A DNA stretch of 64,000 bases from Rubrobacteraceae bacterium (GTDB taxonomy: Bacteria; Actinomycetota; Rubrobacteria; Rubrobacterales; Rubrobacteraceae): positions 99,976 through 163,975 of the forward strand of contig JAUJNO010000004.1 of NCBI GenBank assembly GCA_030448125.1, given 5' to 3'. A model generated the notes under the pieces. That model saw only the letters and a list, made by a program, of their open reading frames with translations, made no database searches and was not told the DNA's origin. Numbering within the stretch: position 1 is the first letter of the stretch; every line of letters starts with the position of its first letter. The position numbers were made by a program, and so were the translations under genes. Below are positions 44,482 to 53,195 of this stretch, piece by piece.

Positions 44482-44961
44482 GTGGAGCAGCAAGACATCC
44501 GGGAGCTCAGGGTCGGGGACGTCATGGAGACCGAGTGGCCGACCCTGGGCCCCCAGAGCACCGTGGAAGAGGCGATCAAGCTCTTCGCCGAGGCCCAGAT
44601 CTCGGGCGCCCCGGTCGTCGAGGGCGAGCGGCTCGTCGGGATAATCACGGAGGGGGACCTTATCTTCCAGGACGCGGAGGTGAAGTCGCCGGGCTTTCTG
44701 GACATCCTCGGCGGCATCGTGCCGCTCGGGAACACGGAGGAGTACCGCAGGGAGGCGCTCAAGAGCGCGGGTGTTACCGTCGACGAGGTGATGACGGACG
44801 ATCCCGTGACCGTCGTCCCCGAGGCGACCCTCGCCGAGACCGCGACCGTCATGGCCGAGCAGCGCAAGAAGATACTGCCCGTCGTCGAGGGCGAGCGGCT
44901 CGTCGGGGTGATAACCCGCATGGACATCCTCACCCTCCACGTCCTCAAGCCCCGCCTCTGA
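44482..44961 (+). CDS. CBS-domain pair protein
   Basis: A 159-residue protein of two CBS domains: VGDVMETEWPTLGPQSTVEEAIKLFAEAQISGAPVVEGERLVGIITEGDLI and VDEVMTDDPVTVVPEATLAETATVMAEQRKKILPVVEGERLVGVITRMDIL. Stand-alone CBS pairs bind adenine nucleotides or SAM and sense energy state. Starts at the GTG at 44482. It lies just before alr, with 8 bases between, so they are co-transcribed. Confidence 0.88.
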   Translation: MEQQDIRELRVGDVMETEWPTLGPQSTVEEAIKLFAEAQISGAPVVEGERLVGIITEGDLIFQDAEVKSPGFLDILGGIVPLGNTEEYRREALKSAGVTVDEVMTDDPVTVVPEATLAETATVMAEQRKKILPVVEGERLVGVITRMDILTLHVLKPRL

Positions 44962-44969
44962 GAAACCTC

Positions 44970-46067
44970 TTGACCGACCGCGTCCTCCCGAAGGTTCCGA
45001 GCCGCACCTGGGCCGAGGTGGACCTCGGCGCGATCCGGCACAACGTCCACGTCCTCAAGCGCCGCGCCGCAAACGCCCGGCTCATGGCCGTCGTAAAGGC
45101 CGGCGCCTACGGCCACGGCGCCGTCCCCGTCGCCCGCGCCGCCCTCGAGGCCGGCGCCGACTCTTTAGCCGTCGTAACGGTCGAGGAGGGCGCGGAGCTG
45201 CGGCGCGCCGGCATCGACGCCCCGATCCTCGTCTTCACCGATCTCTTACCGGATGAGCTCACCCTCGCCAAAGAGTTCCGCCTCCAGGTCACGGCCCACT
45301 CCATCCCGAGTGCCAGGCGCATCGCGGCGCATCCCGGCCTCGAAGCCCACCTTAAAATCAACACCGGCATGAACCGCTGGGGCGTCGAACCGGACGAGGT
45401 TGGAGAGGCATGTAAGGTCCTGGGTTCCCAACTGTACGGTGTCTACACCCACCTTGCCTCCGCCGACTCCGACGAGGAAGCCACCCGACGCCAGCTCGAA
45501 GCTTTCGACGGGGTGCTCGCCGCGCGAGACTTCGGCGGCGTCCTCGTACACGCGGCCAACTCCGCCGGCATCCTCTGGCATCCCTCCTCCCGTTACGACT
45601 GCGTCCGTCCCGGCATAGCCCTGTACGGCCTGCACCCGGCGGGGGACGAGGGGGATCCAGCCGACGAGGACTTGAGGCCGGCGCTCTCTCTCAAGAGCTA
45701 CGTCGCGTCCGTCCGACGTCTTTTGCCCGGCGAGGGGGTCTCTTACGGGTTAACGTTCAGGGCCGAGGAGCCCATGTTCGCGGCGACGGTGCCGGTAGGG
45801 TACGCCGAGGGGTATCGCCGCATCCTCTCGAACAGGGCGGCGGCGCTCGTTCGCGGGGAGCGGCGCCCTTTACTGGGACGGGTGACGATGGACGCCTGCG
45901 TCTTCGGGGTGGACGATGAGGTCGAGGTCGGGGACGAGGTCGTGCTGGTCGGGGAGCAGGGCGGGGAGAGTGTCCGGGCCGAGGAACTCGCCCGGTGGGC
46001 GGGCACGATAAACTACGAGGTGACGACCGGGATCGACGCCCGGCGCGTGGAGAGGAGCTACGTCTGA
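44970..46067 (+). CDS. alr: Alanine racemase
   Basis: A 365-residue PLP enzyme making D-alanine for peptidoglycan. The catalytic Lys is in MAVVKAGAYGHGAVPVARAALEAG (family VKANAYGHG; Asn to Gly here). Other blocks: LHLKINTGMNRWG-type KINTGMNRWGVEP, VHAANSAGILWHP, YDCVRPGIALYGL and the second catalytic Tyr region VSYGLTFRAEEPMFAATVPVGYAEGYRR. C-terminal LLGRVTMDACVFGV. TTG at 44970 was chosen; the longer frame overlaps the CBS gene and is Arg-rich shadow. The stop overlaps the next ATG (TGATG). Confidence 0.93.
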   Translation: MTDRVLPKVPSRTWAEVDLGAIRHNVHVLKRRAANARLMAVVKAGAYGHGAVPVARAALEAGADSLAVVTVEEGAELRRAGIDAPILVFTDLLPDELTLAKEFRLQVTAHSIPSARRIAAHPGLEAHLKINTGMNRWGVEPDEVGEACKVLGSQLYGVYTHLASADSDEEATRRQLEAFDGVLAARDFGGVLVHAANSAGILWHPSSRYDCVRPGIALYGLHPAGDEGDPADEDLRPALSLKSYVASVRRLLPGEGVSYGLTFRAEEPMFAATVPVGYAEGYRRILSNRAAALVRGERRPLLGRVTMDACVFGVDDEVEVGDEVVLVGEQGGESVRAEELARWAGTINYEVTTGIDARRVERSYV

Positions 46068-46471
46068 TGTTCGAGGATCTTAACTGGAAGAGCGCCTTCA
46101 AGCGCGCGGCCTTCGCCGCCGCGCTGTACGTCTTGTTCATCTACGTCATGAGCATCGCTTTTCCGGAAACTTTCGGGGCGAGCACCAACCTCGTCTCTAC
46201 GCTGCTCATCGCGGTGGCCTTCTTTATCATCTACGCGCCCTTCTTCGCCTTCGCCGACCGACGCAAGAAGCGGCGCCTCGCCGAGCTGAGGACCCAGAAG
46301 AAGGGCAAGCCCGGCGCCAGGCCCGGGGCGAACGCCGGGGGAAGGGCGAATGCCAGAACCGGAGCCGAGTTCGACACGGAGGACGGCGAGGAGGCCGGGG
46401 CGGACACTCTCAGGGGGCGTCACAACCCCAACACCAGCCGCAAGAAGGCGTCGAGGCGCCGGCGCCGCTGA
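46067..46471 (+). CDS. Small membrane protein with basic tail
   Basis: A 134-residue protein with two hydrophobic segments (AAFAAALYVLFIYVMSIAF and STLLIAVAFFIIYAPFFAFA). A strongly basic, Gly/Asn-rich disordered tail follows, ending KKASRRRRR. ATG at 46067 overlaps the alr stop. Function unknown. Confidence 0.7.
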   Translation: MFEDLNWKSAFKRAAFAAALYVLFIYVMSIAFPETFGASTNLVSTLLIAVAFFIIYAPFFAFADRRKKRRLAELRTQKKGKPGARPGANAGGRANARTGAEFDTEDGEEAGADTLRGRHNPNTSRKKASRRRRR

Positions 46472-46626
46472 AGCCGGGGCCGGCGAATACATCCATCCAC
46501 GGGGCGCTGGAACACCCGCTCGACGCGGAGGCGCTGCTCCGCGAGGCGCCGGAGCTCCTGCTCGCCCGGAACCAGGGGCAGGGTCCTTTCCACCACCTCG
46601 ACACCTTCGAGCACATACTCGAGACC

Positions 46627-47250
46627 GTGCGCGGCGTGGAGAAGGAGTTCGCGGAGGATCTAATCGGCGCGCGAATCAACGAGGAGGGACGCCGCGGGCT
46701 CCGTGTCGTCGGTCTCTTGCACGACGTTGCCAAGCCCGTCACGCGCGGGGAGGTCGAGGGACGCGTACTCTTCGTCGCCCACGACACTCTGGGGGCGCGC
46801 ATGGCCCACCGCGTCTGCCGGCGCCTCGGACTCTCCGCCCGCGTCACGGACCTCACCGCCACCCTCACGGTGTTGCACCTCAAGATAGGTTTCATGGGAA
46901 ACCCCCGTTCGGACTACGCGCCCGAGAGGCTCGCCCGGGCCGCGGGGCCTTTCGGGGAGGAGCTCGCGGTACTCTCCTGGGCCGACCGCCTCGCCGCCCG
47001 GGGCCCGCGCCTCAAGCCCGAGCACGTCGAGCGCCACCGCGAACTCTGCGTCGAGTTCCTACGGGCTAGCCGGGATCTCGGCCCCTACCCCGAACCGGAC
47101 TACGAGGGCCTCGCCAGCAGGTTGAGCCATCCGTCCGCCGCCGATGTCGGGCAAGCCGCGAGCCGGGTGAGGCTTCTCACCGCCCGCGGACTCGCCGAAG
47201 ACGCGGCCATGCACCAGGTTGTCGGCTTGTCCAGGCACGGCGAGGCATAG
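46627..47250 (+). CDS. HD-domain phosphohydrolase, N-terminus uncertain
   Basis: A metal-dependent HD protein related to the C-terminal part of tRNA nucleotidyltransferases. The HD signature is GLLHDVAKPVTRG, preceded by VEKEFAEDLIGARINEEGRRGLRV and followed by VAHDTLGARMAHRVCRRLGLS. Homology clearly extends upstream in the same frame (ALEHPLDAEALLREAPELL, then FHHLDTFEHILETV, the first metal His) back to about 46490. No ATG, GTG or TTG exists there, so a CTG (for instance at 46507) or an unnoticed indel is implied. The GTG at 46627 would omit the first metal ligand. Confidence 0.72.
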   Translation: MRGVEKEFAEDLIGARINEEGRRGLRVVGLLHDVAKPVTRGEVEGRVLFVAHDTLGARMAHRVCRRLGLSARVTDLTATLTVLHLKIGFMGNPRSDYAPERLARAAGPFGEELAVLSWADRLAARGPRLKPEHVERHRELCVEFLRASRDLGPYPEPDYEGLASRLSHPSAADVGQAASRVRLLTARGLAEDAAMHQVVGLSRHGEA

Positions 47251-47451
47251 CCTCCGGAGCGTGAGGGCCGGAGCCTCCGCGGGTTCGTCTTTGCCGGAGG
47301 GAGTAGCCTTTCGAGTAGCCCGACGCTCCCGCTCCTTTCCGGGGTCGGCGCCCGACTCTGCCGTGCGAAGCTTCACAAAAGGCGCGGTTGGGGATAATAT
47401 CCGGCGAGGAGTTGGCGGAGGCATTGACGGCGGCGAAGACGGGGGCTCGGT

Positions 47452-47652
47452 ATGAGCATAAGGCGGGCGAGGAGGGACCGTTGGATCTACGGGGTCTGCG
47501 GCGGGATAGCCCGCCGCTACGGGTGGAGCTCGACGGCGGTGCGGGCCGTGGTGGTGCTCCTGGCGATCTTTATCCCCGGTATCAGCGTGATACCGGCTGT
47601 CCTGATCTACGTCCTGCTCGGCTACCTCCTCCCCGAGGCGGAGGACTTCTAG
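47452..47652 (+). CDS. PspC domain protein
   Basis: A 66-residue membrane protein: RRDRWIYGVCGGIARRYGWSSTAVRAVVVLLAIFIPGISVIPAVLIYVLLGYLLP. This is a minimal PspC domain with one to two helices. PspC proteins sense envelope stress. ATG at 47452, preceded about 55 bases earlier by a GATAAT box. Confidence 0.88.
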   Translation: MSIRRARRDRWIYGVCGGIARRYGWSSTAVRAVVVLLAIFIPGISVIPAVLIYVLLGYLLPEAEDF

Positions 47653-47655
47653 CGG

Positions 47656-48285
47656 GTGGACTTCGCCGAGGCGCAGAAGGAGGCGCTAGACTCCCGCAAG
47701 TGTGGTCCCCCGTGCAACTCCAGGACGAAGGTCGTCTTCGGGGAGGGACCTCTGAACGCCGAGCTCTTCGTCGTGGGGGAGGCGCCGGGCTTCAACGAAG
47801 ATAAGGAGGGTAAGCCGTTCCGGGGGGCGTCGGGGATGCTGCTCGACCGGCTCCTGGCCTCGGCCGGCCTGGATCGCGAGGGGGTCTACCTCACGACCCT
47901 GGTGAAGTGCCGTCCGCCCGAGGGCCGGTCCCCGAAGCCGGCGGAGATCAACGCTTGCAGGCCATATCTCGTGGCCCAGCTCGCCGCCGTGGACCCGAAG
48001 GTCGTGGTGGCTTTGGGAGACCTGGCGAGCCGCGCCCTTACCGGCCGCAAAGAGTCCGCGTCGCGCATCCGCGGCAGGGTCGTCCCGCTCGACGGACGCT
48101 ACGTCTTCCCGACGCTCTCCCTGAGCCGGGCGCTCTACACCCCGGCCGACCGCGCGCTCCTCGTCTCGGACTTCTCCCGTTTGCCGGAGCTCCTCGCCGC
48201 CGAACGTCCGACCACCTATGAGACCCTCAACGTCTCCCACGTCCCGGCCGCCGAACGCGAACCCCTGCAGCCAGGCCTCTGGTAG
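47656..48285 (+). CDS. Uracil-DNA glycosylase family 4-like protein lacking the motif-B His
   Basis: A 209-residue iron-sulfur UDG-family protein. The four cluster Cys are C16, C20, C85 and C101 (KCGPPCNSR, a C-x3-C instead of the usual C-x2-C; TLVKCRPP; EINAC). Motif A is VVGEAPGFNEDKEGKPFRG. The second motif, normally PTYHPAALLR with the catalytic-site His, reads FPTLSLSRALYTPADR here, so the His is missing. Either the enzyme uses an altered mechanism or the protein only binds DNA. GTG at 47656, 4 bases after the PspC stop. It leads into tsaE. Confidence 0.82.
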   Translation: MDFAEAQKEALDSRKCGPPCNSRTKVVFGEGPLNAELFVVGEAPGFNEDKEGKPFRGASGMLLDRLLASAGLDREGVYLTTLVKCRPPEGRSPKPAEINACRPYLVAQLAAVDPKVVVALGDLASRALTGRKESASRIRGRVVPLDGRYVFPTLSLSRALYTPADRALLVSDFSRLPELLAAERPTTYETLNVSHVPAAEREPLQPGLW

Positions 48286-48294
48286 AAGCCTCTC

Positions 48295-48765
48295 GTGGCG
48301 GAAACCTCCCTCGCGTGGGACGACCTCGACGAAGACGCCCTCGAGGCGCTCGCCGCCAGGGTGGCGGGCTCTCTCGCGCCCGGGGACGTGGTAGTGCTCA
48401 AAGGCGAGGTTGGGGCCGGCAAGACGACCTTCGTGCGGGCGGCGGCCCGCGCTCTGGGCGTCCGGGAGGCGGTGACGAGCCCGACCTACCAGTTCGCCCG
48501 CGGCTACGAAGGCTTCGTGGGCGGGCGAGTGGTCGATGTGAACCATCTGGACCTCTACCGATTGGAAGGGCTGGACGCGCGGGATGCCCTGGACCTCGAC
48601 GAGTACCTGCGGCCCGGCTCCGTAACGTTCGTCGAGTGGGCGGACCCCGCGCTCGGGCTCCTGGAAGAGCCGGGCATCGTGGAGATCCTCCACCGTTCGC
48701 CGGCCACGCGCCGGGTGCGGATCTCGGGTCCCCTCGCGGCGCGGCTCTCTCCGGCGTCATGCTGA
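48295..48765 (+). CDS. tsaE: tRNA threonylcarbamoyladenosine biosynthesis ATPase TsaE
   Basis: A 156-residue P-loop ATPase needed, with TsaB and TsaD, for t6A at position 37 of ANN-decoding tRNAs. The P-loop is VVLKGEVGAGKTTFVRAAARALG, with TSPTYQFARGYEG, VNHLDLYRLEGLD and VTFVEWADPALGLLEE. GTG at 48295. The 3' end overlaps tsaB by 7 bases. Confidence 0.95.
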   Translation: MAETSLAWDDLDEDALEALAARVAGSLAPGDVVVLKGEVGAGKTTFVRAAARALGVREAVTSPTYQFARGYEGFVGGRVVDVNHLDLYRLEGLDARDALDLDEYLRPGSVTFVEWADPALGLLEEPGIVEILHRSPATRRVRISGPLAARLSPASC

Positions 48766-49487
48766 TACTGGCCCTGGACTCCTCGACCGGCATCGTGACC
48801 GTCGCCGTCGCCCGCGCCGGGGAGGACGCCGCGCCCGGTGCGGGCGAAGCCAGGCGGGAGGTACTAGCGGAGATCTCCGTCCCATCCCGCGGTGCCTCGG
48901 AGGCCCTGCTCCCGGCGGCCCACGCTGCTCTAAATCTCGCCGGGACGGACCTCGGGGAGGTGGAACGCATCCTGGTCGGCGTCGGCCCCGGCACCTTTAC
49001 CGGTATCCGCATAGCCCTGGCCGCCGCGCGTGCCCTGTCGCTCGCGACCGGCGCGGCGCTCTCCAGGAACTCGACGCTGGCCGCTCTGGCCACCCCGGCC
49101 TTGCTGGACGCCGGGAATCCCGATGTTCTCGCCGTGCTCGACGCCAAACGCCGCCAGGTCTTCGCTCAGCGCTTCGCGAGCGACGGCGCGCGCGGGGAGA
49201 TCCTGTGCGCGGCGCCGGGGGAGCTTGCCGCGCGGCTCCCGGCGTTGGAAACGTCGCCCGAGGAGCGCATGCTTCTCGTCGGCGACGGGGCGGTGCGTTA
49301 CAGGGAGGCGCTCTCCGGTCTCGGGCGCATCCCCGCCGGCGCCTCGCCGCTGCACCGGGTAACGGCGGTGGGACATGTGCTTTCGGCGGACCTCGCGCCG
49401 GTACACGCCCGCGAGGTCGTCCCGCTCTACGTGCGCGAGCCTGATGCCGAGGTGCGCCGGGACATCAATCCCTGGAGCAGGGCTTGA
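48759..49487 (+). CDS. tsaB: tRNA threonylcarbamoyladenosine biosynthesis protein TsaB
   Basis: A 242-residue ASKHA-fold scaffold that binds TsaD. Signatures: LILALDSSTGIVTVAV, SRGASEALLPAAHAALNLAG, ILVGVGPGTFTGIRIALAAARALSLATG and VLAVLDAKRRQVFAQRF. The ATG at 48759 gives the family N-terminus exactly; the longer frame inside tsaE is a shadow. The stop overlaps the rimI TTG start. Confidence 0.93.
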   Translation: MLILALDSSTGIVTVAVARAGEDAAPGAGEARREVLAEISVPSRGASEALLPAAHAALNLAGTDLGEVERILVGVGPGTFTGIRIALAAARALSLATGAALSRNSTLAALATPALLDAGNPDVLAVLDAKRRQVFAQRFASDGARGEILCAAPGELAARLPALETSPEERMLLVGDGAVRYREALSGLGRIPAGASPLHRVTAVGHVLSADLAPVHAREVVPLYVREPDAEVRRDINPWSRA

Positions 49488-49939
49488 CGGAGCCGCTCGT
49501 GCGCCTGATACGCCCCTCGGACCTCCCGGCGGTGATGGAGATCACCCGCCGGAGCCTGCTCCGACCGTGGAGCGAGGCTGTCTGGCGTGAGGAGCTTGCC
49601 AGCCCGTTTGGCCTGTACCTGGTGCTCGAAGAGGACGGTGGCGTCTCCGGCCACATCGGCGTCAAGTTGATCGCCGACGAGGCGCACATCATGACGATCG
49701 CGGTGCGCCCGGAACGGCGACGCCGGGGCTTCGCCCGGTCCCTCATCGAAGCCGCCCTCGCCGACCCGGCCTCCGCCGGCGCGAGGCGCGTCTACCTGGA
49801 GGTGCGTCCGAGCAACACGGGGGCTCGCGCCCTCTACGATTCTTTGGGTTTCGTCGAGACCGGCCTCCGTCCCGCCTACTACGGCGACGAGGACGCGCTG
49901 CTTATGACCCTAGATCTCCGGAATCGTCCCCGCCGGTAG
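49484..49939 (+). CDS. rimI: Ribosomal-protein alanine N-acetyltransferase RimI-like
   Basis: A 151-residue GNAT. RLIRPSDLPAVMEITRRSLLRPWSEAVWREELASP is the RimI opening, followed by HIMTIAVRPERRRRGFARSLIEAAL (R-x-x-G-x-A loop) and LEVRPSNTGARALYDSLGFVETGLRPAYY. The TTG at 49484 overlaps the tsaB stop (TTGA). The tsaE-tsaB-rimI order is widely conserved. Its 3' end overlaps the convergent membrane-protein gene by 38 bases. Confidence 0.92.
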   Translation: MTEPLVRLIRPSDLPAVMEITRRSLLRPWSEAVWREELASPFGLYLVLEEDGGVSGHIGVKLIADEAHIMTIAVRPERRRRGFARSLIEAALADPASAGARRVYLEVRPSNTGARALYDSLGFVETGLRPAYYGDEDALLMTLDLRNRPRR

Positions 49940-50168
49940 GGTCCCGGCGCTCCGTGTACCTCCTGCGGGCCTCCTCCCGCCGGCGACGCAGCTCCTCCCT
50001 GCTCTCGAAGGGTTTGAGAAGTAGAAGGGCCGGGGCCAGGCAGGCCAGAAAGCTGACTAAGAGGCCGGCTGCTATCAACGGGTCCACCGGGCCCCGGATC
50101 ACGTAGATCAAGAACATCGTCAGCATCACCAGCGCGATAAAGGCAAAGAGCAGCGAGAAGGTACGCAT
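49902..50168 (-). CDS. Small two-helix membrane protein
   Basis: An 88-residue protein with two hydrophobic helices (FSLLFAFIALVMLTMFLIYVI and LIAAGLLVSFLACLAPALLLL) and an Arg/Glu-rich tail (REELRRRREEARRRYTERRD). The ATG at 50168 was chosen because a TATACT box (50179-50174) lies 5-6 bases before it and no ribosome site is present, pointing to a leaderless mRNA. The 3' end overlaps rimI by 38 bases. Confidence 0.72.
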   Translation of the reverse strand: MRTFSLLFAFIALVMLTMFLIYVIRGPVDPLIAAGLLVSFLACLAPALLLLKPFESREELRRRREEARRRYTERRDPTGGDDSGDLGS

Positions 50169-50220
50169 AGAGCCAGTATACTCCGCGTTGCCGGACGGCC
50201 CGATGCGGTATAAAAACCGC

Positions 50221-51216
50221 ATGATCCTCGCTATCGAAACCTCCTGCGACGACACCTGCGCCGCCGTCCTCGACGAAGAGGGCCGCCGCGCCCTCTCCAA
50301 CGTCATACACACCCAGACGGAGCACGAACGCTACGGCGGCGTCGTACCCGAGGTCGCCTCCCGCGCCCACCTCGAACGCCTCGACGGCGTCGTGGAGAAA
50401 GCACTCGCCGACGCCGGAACGGACCTCGACGAGGTGAGCCGCGTCGCCGTCACAGTGCGCCCGGGCCTCATCGGCGCCCTCCTGGTCGGTCTCTCGGCGG
50501 CCAAGGGACTGGCTTTCGCCAGGAAGCTCCCTCTGGTACCCGTAAACCACCTCGAAGGCCACGTCGCGGCCGCCTACCTAACCGACCCCACCCTCGAACC
50601 GCCGTTCGTCGCCCTCATCGCCTCCGGGGGCCACACCGCCCTCTACTCCGTGAGGGCCGAGGCCGGGAGCGGCATGGACCTCCTCGGCCAGACCCTCGAC
50701 GACGCGGCCGGCGAAGCCCTCGACAAGGGTGCCCGGATGCTGGGCCTCGGTTTCCCCGGCGGCCCCGCCATCTCGAAGGCCGCGTGGGGCGGGGAACGCA
50801 CCCGCTATGACTTCCCCGTCGCCCTCAAGGAGAAGAACAACCTCGACTTCAGCTTCTCCGGCCTCAAGACCAGCCTCCTCTACAAGCTAAAGGCGCTCGA
50901 CGGGGAGAGGGTTCGGGAGGAACTGCCACACCTCGCCGCGAGCTACGAGGCAGCCGTCGTCGAGGCGCTCTCGCGCAAGCTGTTGCGGGCGGCGGAGCTA
51001 CACGAGGCCCCGGCCCTCGTCGTCGTTGGAGGCGTCGCCGCCAATGTCTCGCTGCGCCGCGTCCTGGCGGAGAAATGCGAGAGGCGAGGCATAAGGCTCG
51101 TAGTCCCGCCGCCCGAGCTGTGCATGGATAACGCCGCCATGATCGGGGCCGCCGCCGCGAGCACCCCCGCCATCCCCTACCCGGACTACCTGAGCTTCAA
51201 CGCCCGGAGCGTCTAG
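50221..51216 (+). CDS. tsaD: tRNA N6-adenosine threonylcarbamoyltransferase TsaD
   Basis: A 331-residue metal-dependent transferase completing t6A. Motifs: ILAIETSCDDTCAAVL, HGGVVPEVASRAH-type YGGVVPEVASRAHLERL (metal His), VNHLEGHVAAAYL, ALIASGGHTALYSV, GQTLDDAAGEALDKGARMLGLGFPGG and VVGGVAANVSLRR. The ATG at 50221 lies 6 nt after a TATAAA box (50209-50214) that is itself inside a GCGGT...ACCGC hairpin, so translation is probably leaderless. The ATG at 50188 is too far upstream. Confidence 0.95.
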   Translation: MILAIETSCDDTCAAVLDEEGRRALSNVIHTQTEHERYGGVVPEVASRAHLERLDGVVEKALADAGTDLDEVSRVAVTVRPGLIGALLVGLSAAKGLAFARKLPLVPVNHLEGHVAAAYLTDPTLEPPFVALIASGGHTALYSVRAEAGSGMDLLGQTLDDAAGEALDKGARMLGLGFPGGPAISKAAWGGERTRYDFPVALKEKNNLDFSFSGLKTSLLYKLKALDGERVREELPHLAASYEAAVVEALSRKLLRAAELHEAPALVVVGGVAANVSLRRVLAEKCERRGIRLVVPPPELCMDNAAMIGAAAASTPAIPYPDYLSFNARSV

Positions 51217-51281
51217 AACCCGGCGCGAATACCGTTGCGCTTCCAGATCTAGTACAGCGCACGCTCTTCGCGCCCCGGCCG

Positions 51282-51318
51282 GAGTGCTCTTGACCGAAGA
51301 CAAGCACTCTGCAAGAGT
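51282..51318 (+). promoter_or_regulatory. Mutually exclusive hairpins with a short-spaced CIRCE-like core
   Basis: GAGTGCT (51282-51288) can pair with AGCACTC (51303-51309). The same AGCACTC arm can also pair with GAGTGT (51315-51320) across TGCAA. The second form resembles the CIRCE half-sites GCACTC and GAGTGC but with a 5-base instead of a 9-base spacer. It lies after tsaD and 70 bases before the M23 peptidase gene. Confidence 0.4.
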
Positions 51319-51389
51319 GTCGGCGTATTCGGTGTTGGTCTGACGTTATCTCGGGGTGCCCGGGTGGTGCGGTATAGAGGGGGAGGAGC

Positions 51390-53096
51390 TTGCTGACGGG
51401 TTCCAGGTTCGCGAGGACGGCTTACGTGATGTTCGCCGTGGCCGTTTTGCTGGCCCTGGTGAAGTTGAGCGGCCTCTCGGGCGCCCAGCCTCTTGTTCTC
51501 AGGATGGTGCCCATGAGTCCCGTCGCGAAGGCCGCGGAACCGGCGGCCGGCGAGAGCGGGGGAACCGAAGACGAGGCGCTGGACCTGCCCGATGCGGACG
51601 GTCCAGCGCCCGGACCCGTCGGACGCTTGTTGACCATAACCTCCAGGGTCTCGAACTTGCCGGGCAGGGAGGAGAGCGCGCGGACCAGAGAGCCGTCCCG
51701 GAACGAAGCTCCGGTCTTCTACCGGCCCTCGTCGGGGGAGGCTCGGGGCACGGACGGCGGCCCTGTCTGCGGCAACCTCGGCGACTTCCCGGGGAGCAGC
51801 AGGGCAGTCTTCCCGCTGCCGGGGAAGTACTTCGACTCCTACGAAGATACCTGGGGGGCAGCGCGTCCCCAGGGTGGACACGAGGGGACCGACCTCATGA
51901 GCCCAACCGGGACGCCGGAGTTCGCGATCACGGACGGCACCATCGTTCCGGTGAAGGGGGCGAACGAGAACGGCTGGAACACTTTAGGCGGTTACACGGT
52001 GATGCTCCAAGCCGCCTACGACGTGGGCCCTATCAGGAAGGGCGACCTCTTCTACTACGCCCACATGGACGAGGAGAGCACCCTGAAGGTCGGCACGAAG
52101 GTCCGGGCCGGCCAGCGCATAGGCGTCGCTGGCGACACCGGCGAGGGGCGCGAAACTACCCGCGGCAAGTTCCCGCCGCACCTGCACCTCGGCTGGTACG
52201 ACGCTGGCTCCGCCAGCTCCGCTGGCTCTCGCACGGACCTGGAGTCCGGCGCGATGAACCCGTACCCTCTGCTCCTGTGGCTCGAAGCGCACGGCGGCGC
52301 TGTTGCCGGCGGCACGGACGCATCCTACTGTGAGGCGCCGCGGGAGTCCGTCCCCGATTCCTCCGGCACGAGCCCCGACCTCGACACCGGCGACCACAAC
52401 GACGCCCGACCCAGCCCCGTCGTCGAGGCCCGGGACGGCCAGGACTCCCCGGAGCGCGAGGACCGGACGGCGGAGAAGAGCCATGGGCCGAGCGAGAAGA
52501 GTAAAGAAGCCGGCGCGACTGTAGGGAACTCGAACACGAGCCCGGCCGGTAGCACCGAAATAGACGACGATGCGGGGGACGAGCGCGGCGAGAGCTCCGC
52601 GCCGGACGCCGACCGGACAACCGGCTCGTCTACCGGCACGTCCATCGACGCGCCCACGGAGGACGGTATCCCGCAAGCGAAGATCCGGGCGAGGATCCGA
52701 ACCCTCCTGAAGGACCCCTCACCCCCGGACCCTGCCTCACGGCGGGCCTACGTCTCGGCCCTCGTGGACATGCTCCACGAGGCCGAGAAGAAGAACGAAC
52801 ACGACGGGCACGACGCCGATACGCCGGACAAGAAGAAGCAGACGGACAAAAAGAAACAGAAAGATCAGAAAAACCGTCCGGAACCGTCCGGACGCAACGA
52901 AAACCGGAAGGGCGAGCCTGTTACCAAGACCGGTTCCGCGACCGCACGTTCGCAAAGCGTACCCGACGAGAAAGACACCAGCGAGGCCCCGGCCCCCGGT
53001 AAAGACCCGAACGAGGACTCCGATACGACCGTACCCGAGGGGCGGATATCGCCGGCCAAAGAGACGCCCCGGAAGACTCGAAACGGGGATAAATAA
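51390..53096 (+). CDS. M23 (LytM) family metallopeptidase with long charged tail
   Basis: A 568-residue exported murein endopeptidase. It starts at a TTG at 51390 behind GGGGGAGGAG. An N-terminal membrane anchor (AYVMFAVAVLLALVKL) is followed by a linker. The LytM domain at ~145-275 has the zinc ligands H-x3-D in GGHEGTDLMSP and H-x-H in PPHLHLGWY, plus YYAHMDEES and AGQRIGVAGDTGEG. All ligands are present, so it should cut peptide cross-links. The last ~290 residues are a low-complexity Asp/Glu/Lys/Ser/Pro-rich region (KKKQTDKKKQKDQKN), far longer than usual. Confidence 0.88.
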   Translation: MLTGSRFARTAYVMFAVAVLLALVKLSGLSGAQPLVLRMVPMSPVAKAAEPAAGESGGTEDEALDLPDADGPAPGPVGRLLTITSRVSNLPGREESARTREPSRNEAPVFYRPSSGEARGTDGGPVCGNLGDFPGSSRAVFPLPGKYFDSYEDTWGAARPQGGHEGTDLMSPTGTPEFAITDGTIVPVKGANENGWNTLGGYTVMLQAAYDVGPIRKGDLFYYAHMDEESTLKVGTKVRAGQRIGVAGDTGEGRETTRGKFPPHLHLGWYDAGSASSAGSRTDLESGAMNPYPLLLWLEAHGGAVAGGTDASYCEAPRESVPDSSGTSPDLDTGDHNDARPSPVVEARDGQDSPEREDRTAEKSHGPSEKSKEAGATVGNSNTSPAGSTEIDDDAGDERGESSAPDADRTTGSSTGTSIDAPTEDGIPQAKIRARIRTLLKDPSPPDPASRRAYVSALVDMLHEAEKKNEHDGHDADTPDKKKQTDKKKQKDQKNRPEPSGRNENRKGEPVTKTGSATARSQSVPDEKDTSEAPAPGKDPNEDSDTTVPEGRISPAKETPRKTRNGDK

Positions 53097-53195
53097 GCCA
53101 CCCGGCTTCTACGCGAAGCAAGAGCTATGCAGAAGCAAGAGCTACACCTGTGCTACCCGACGGCCCGTGCTTGATCGCCGACGCCCGGAACCGCC

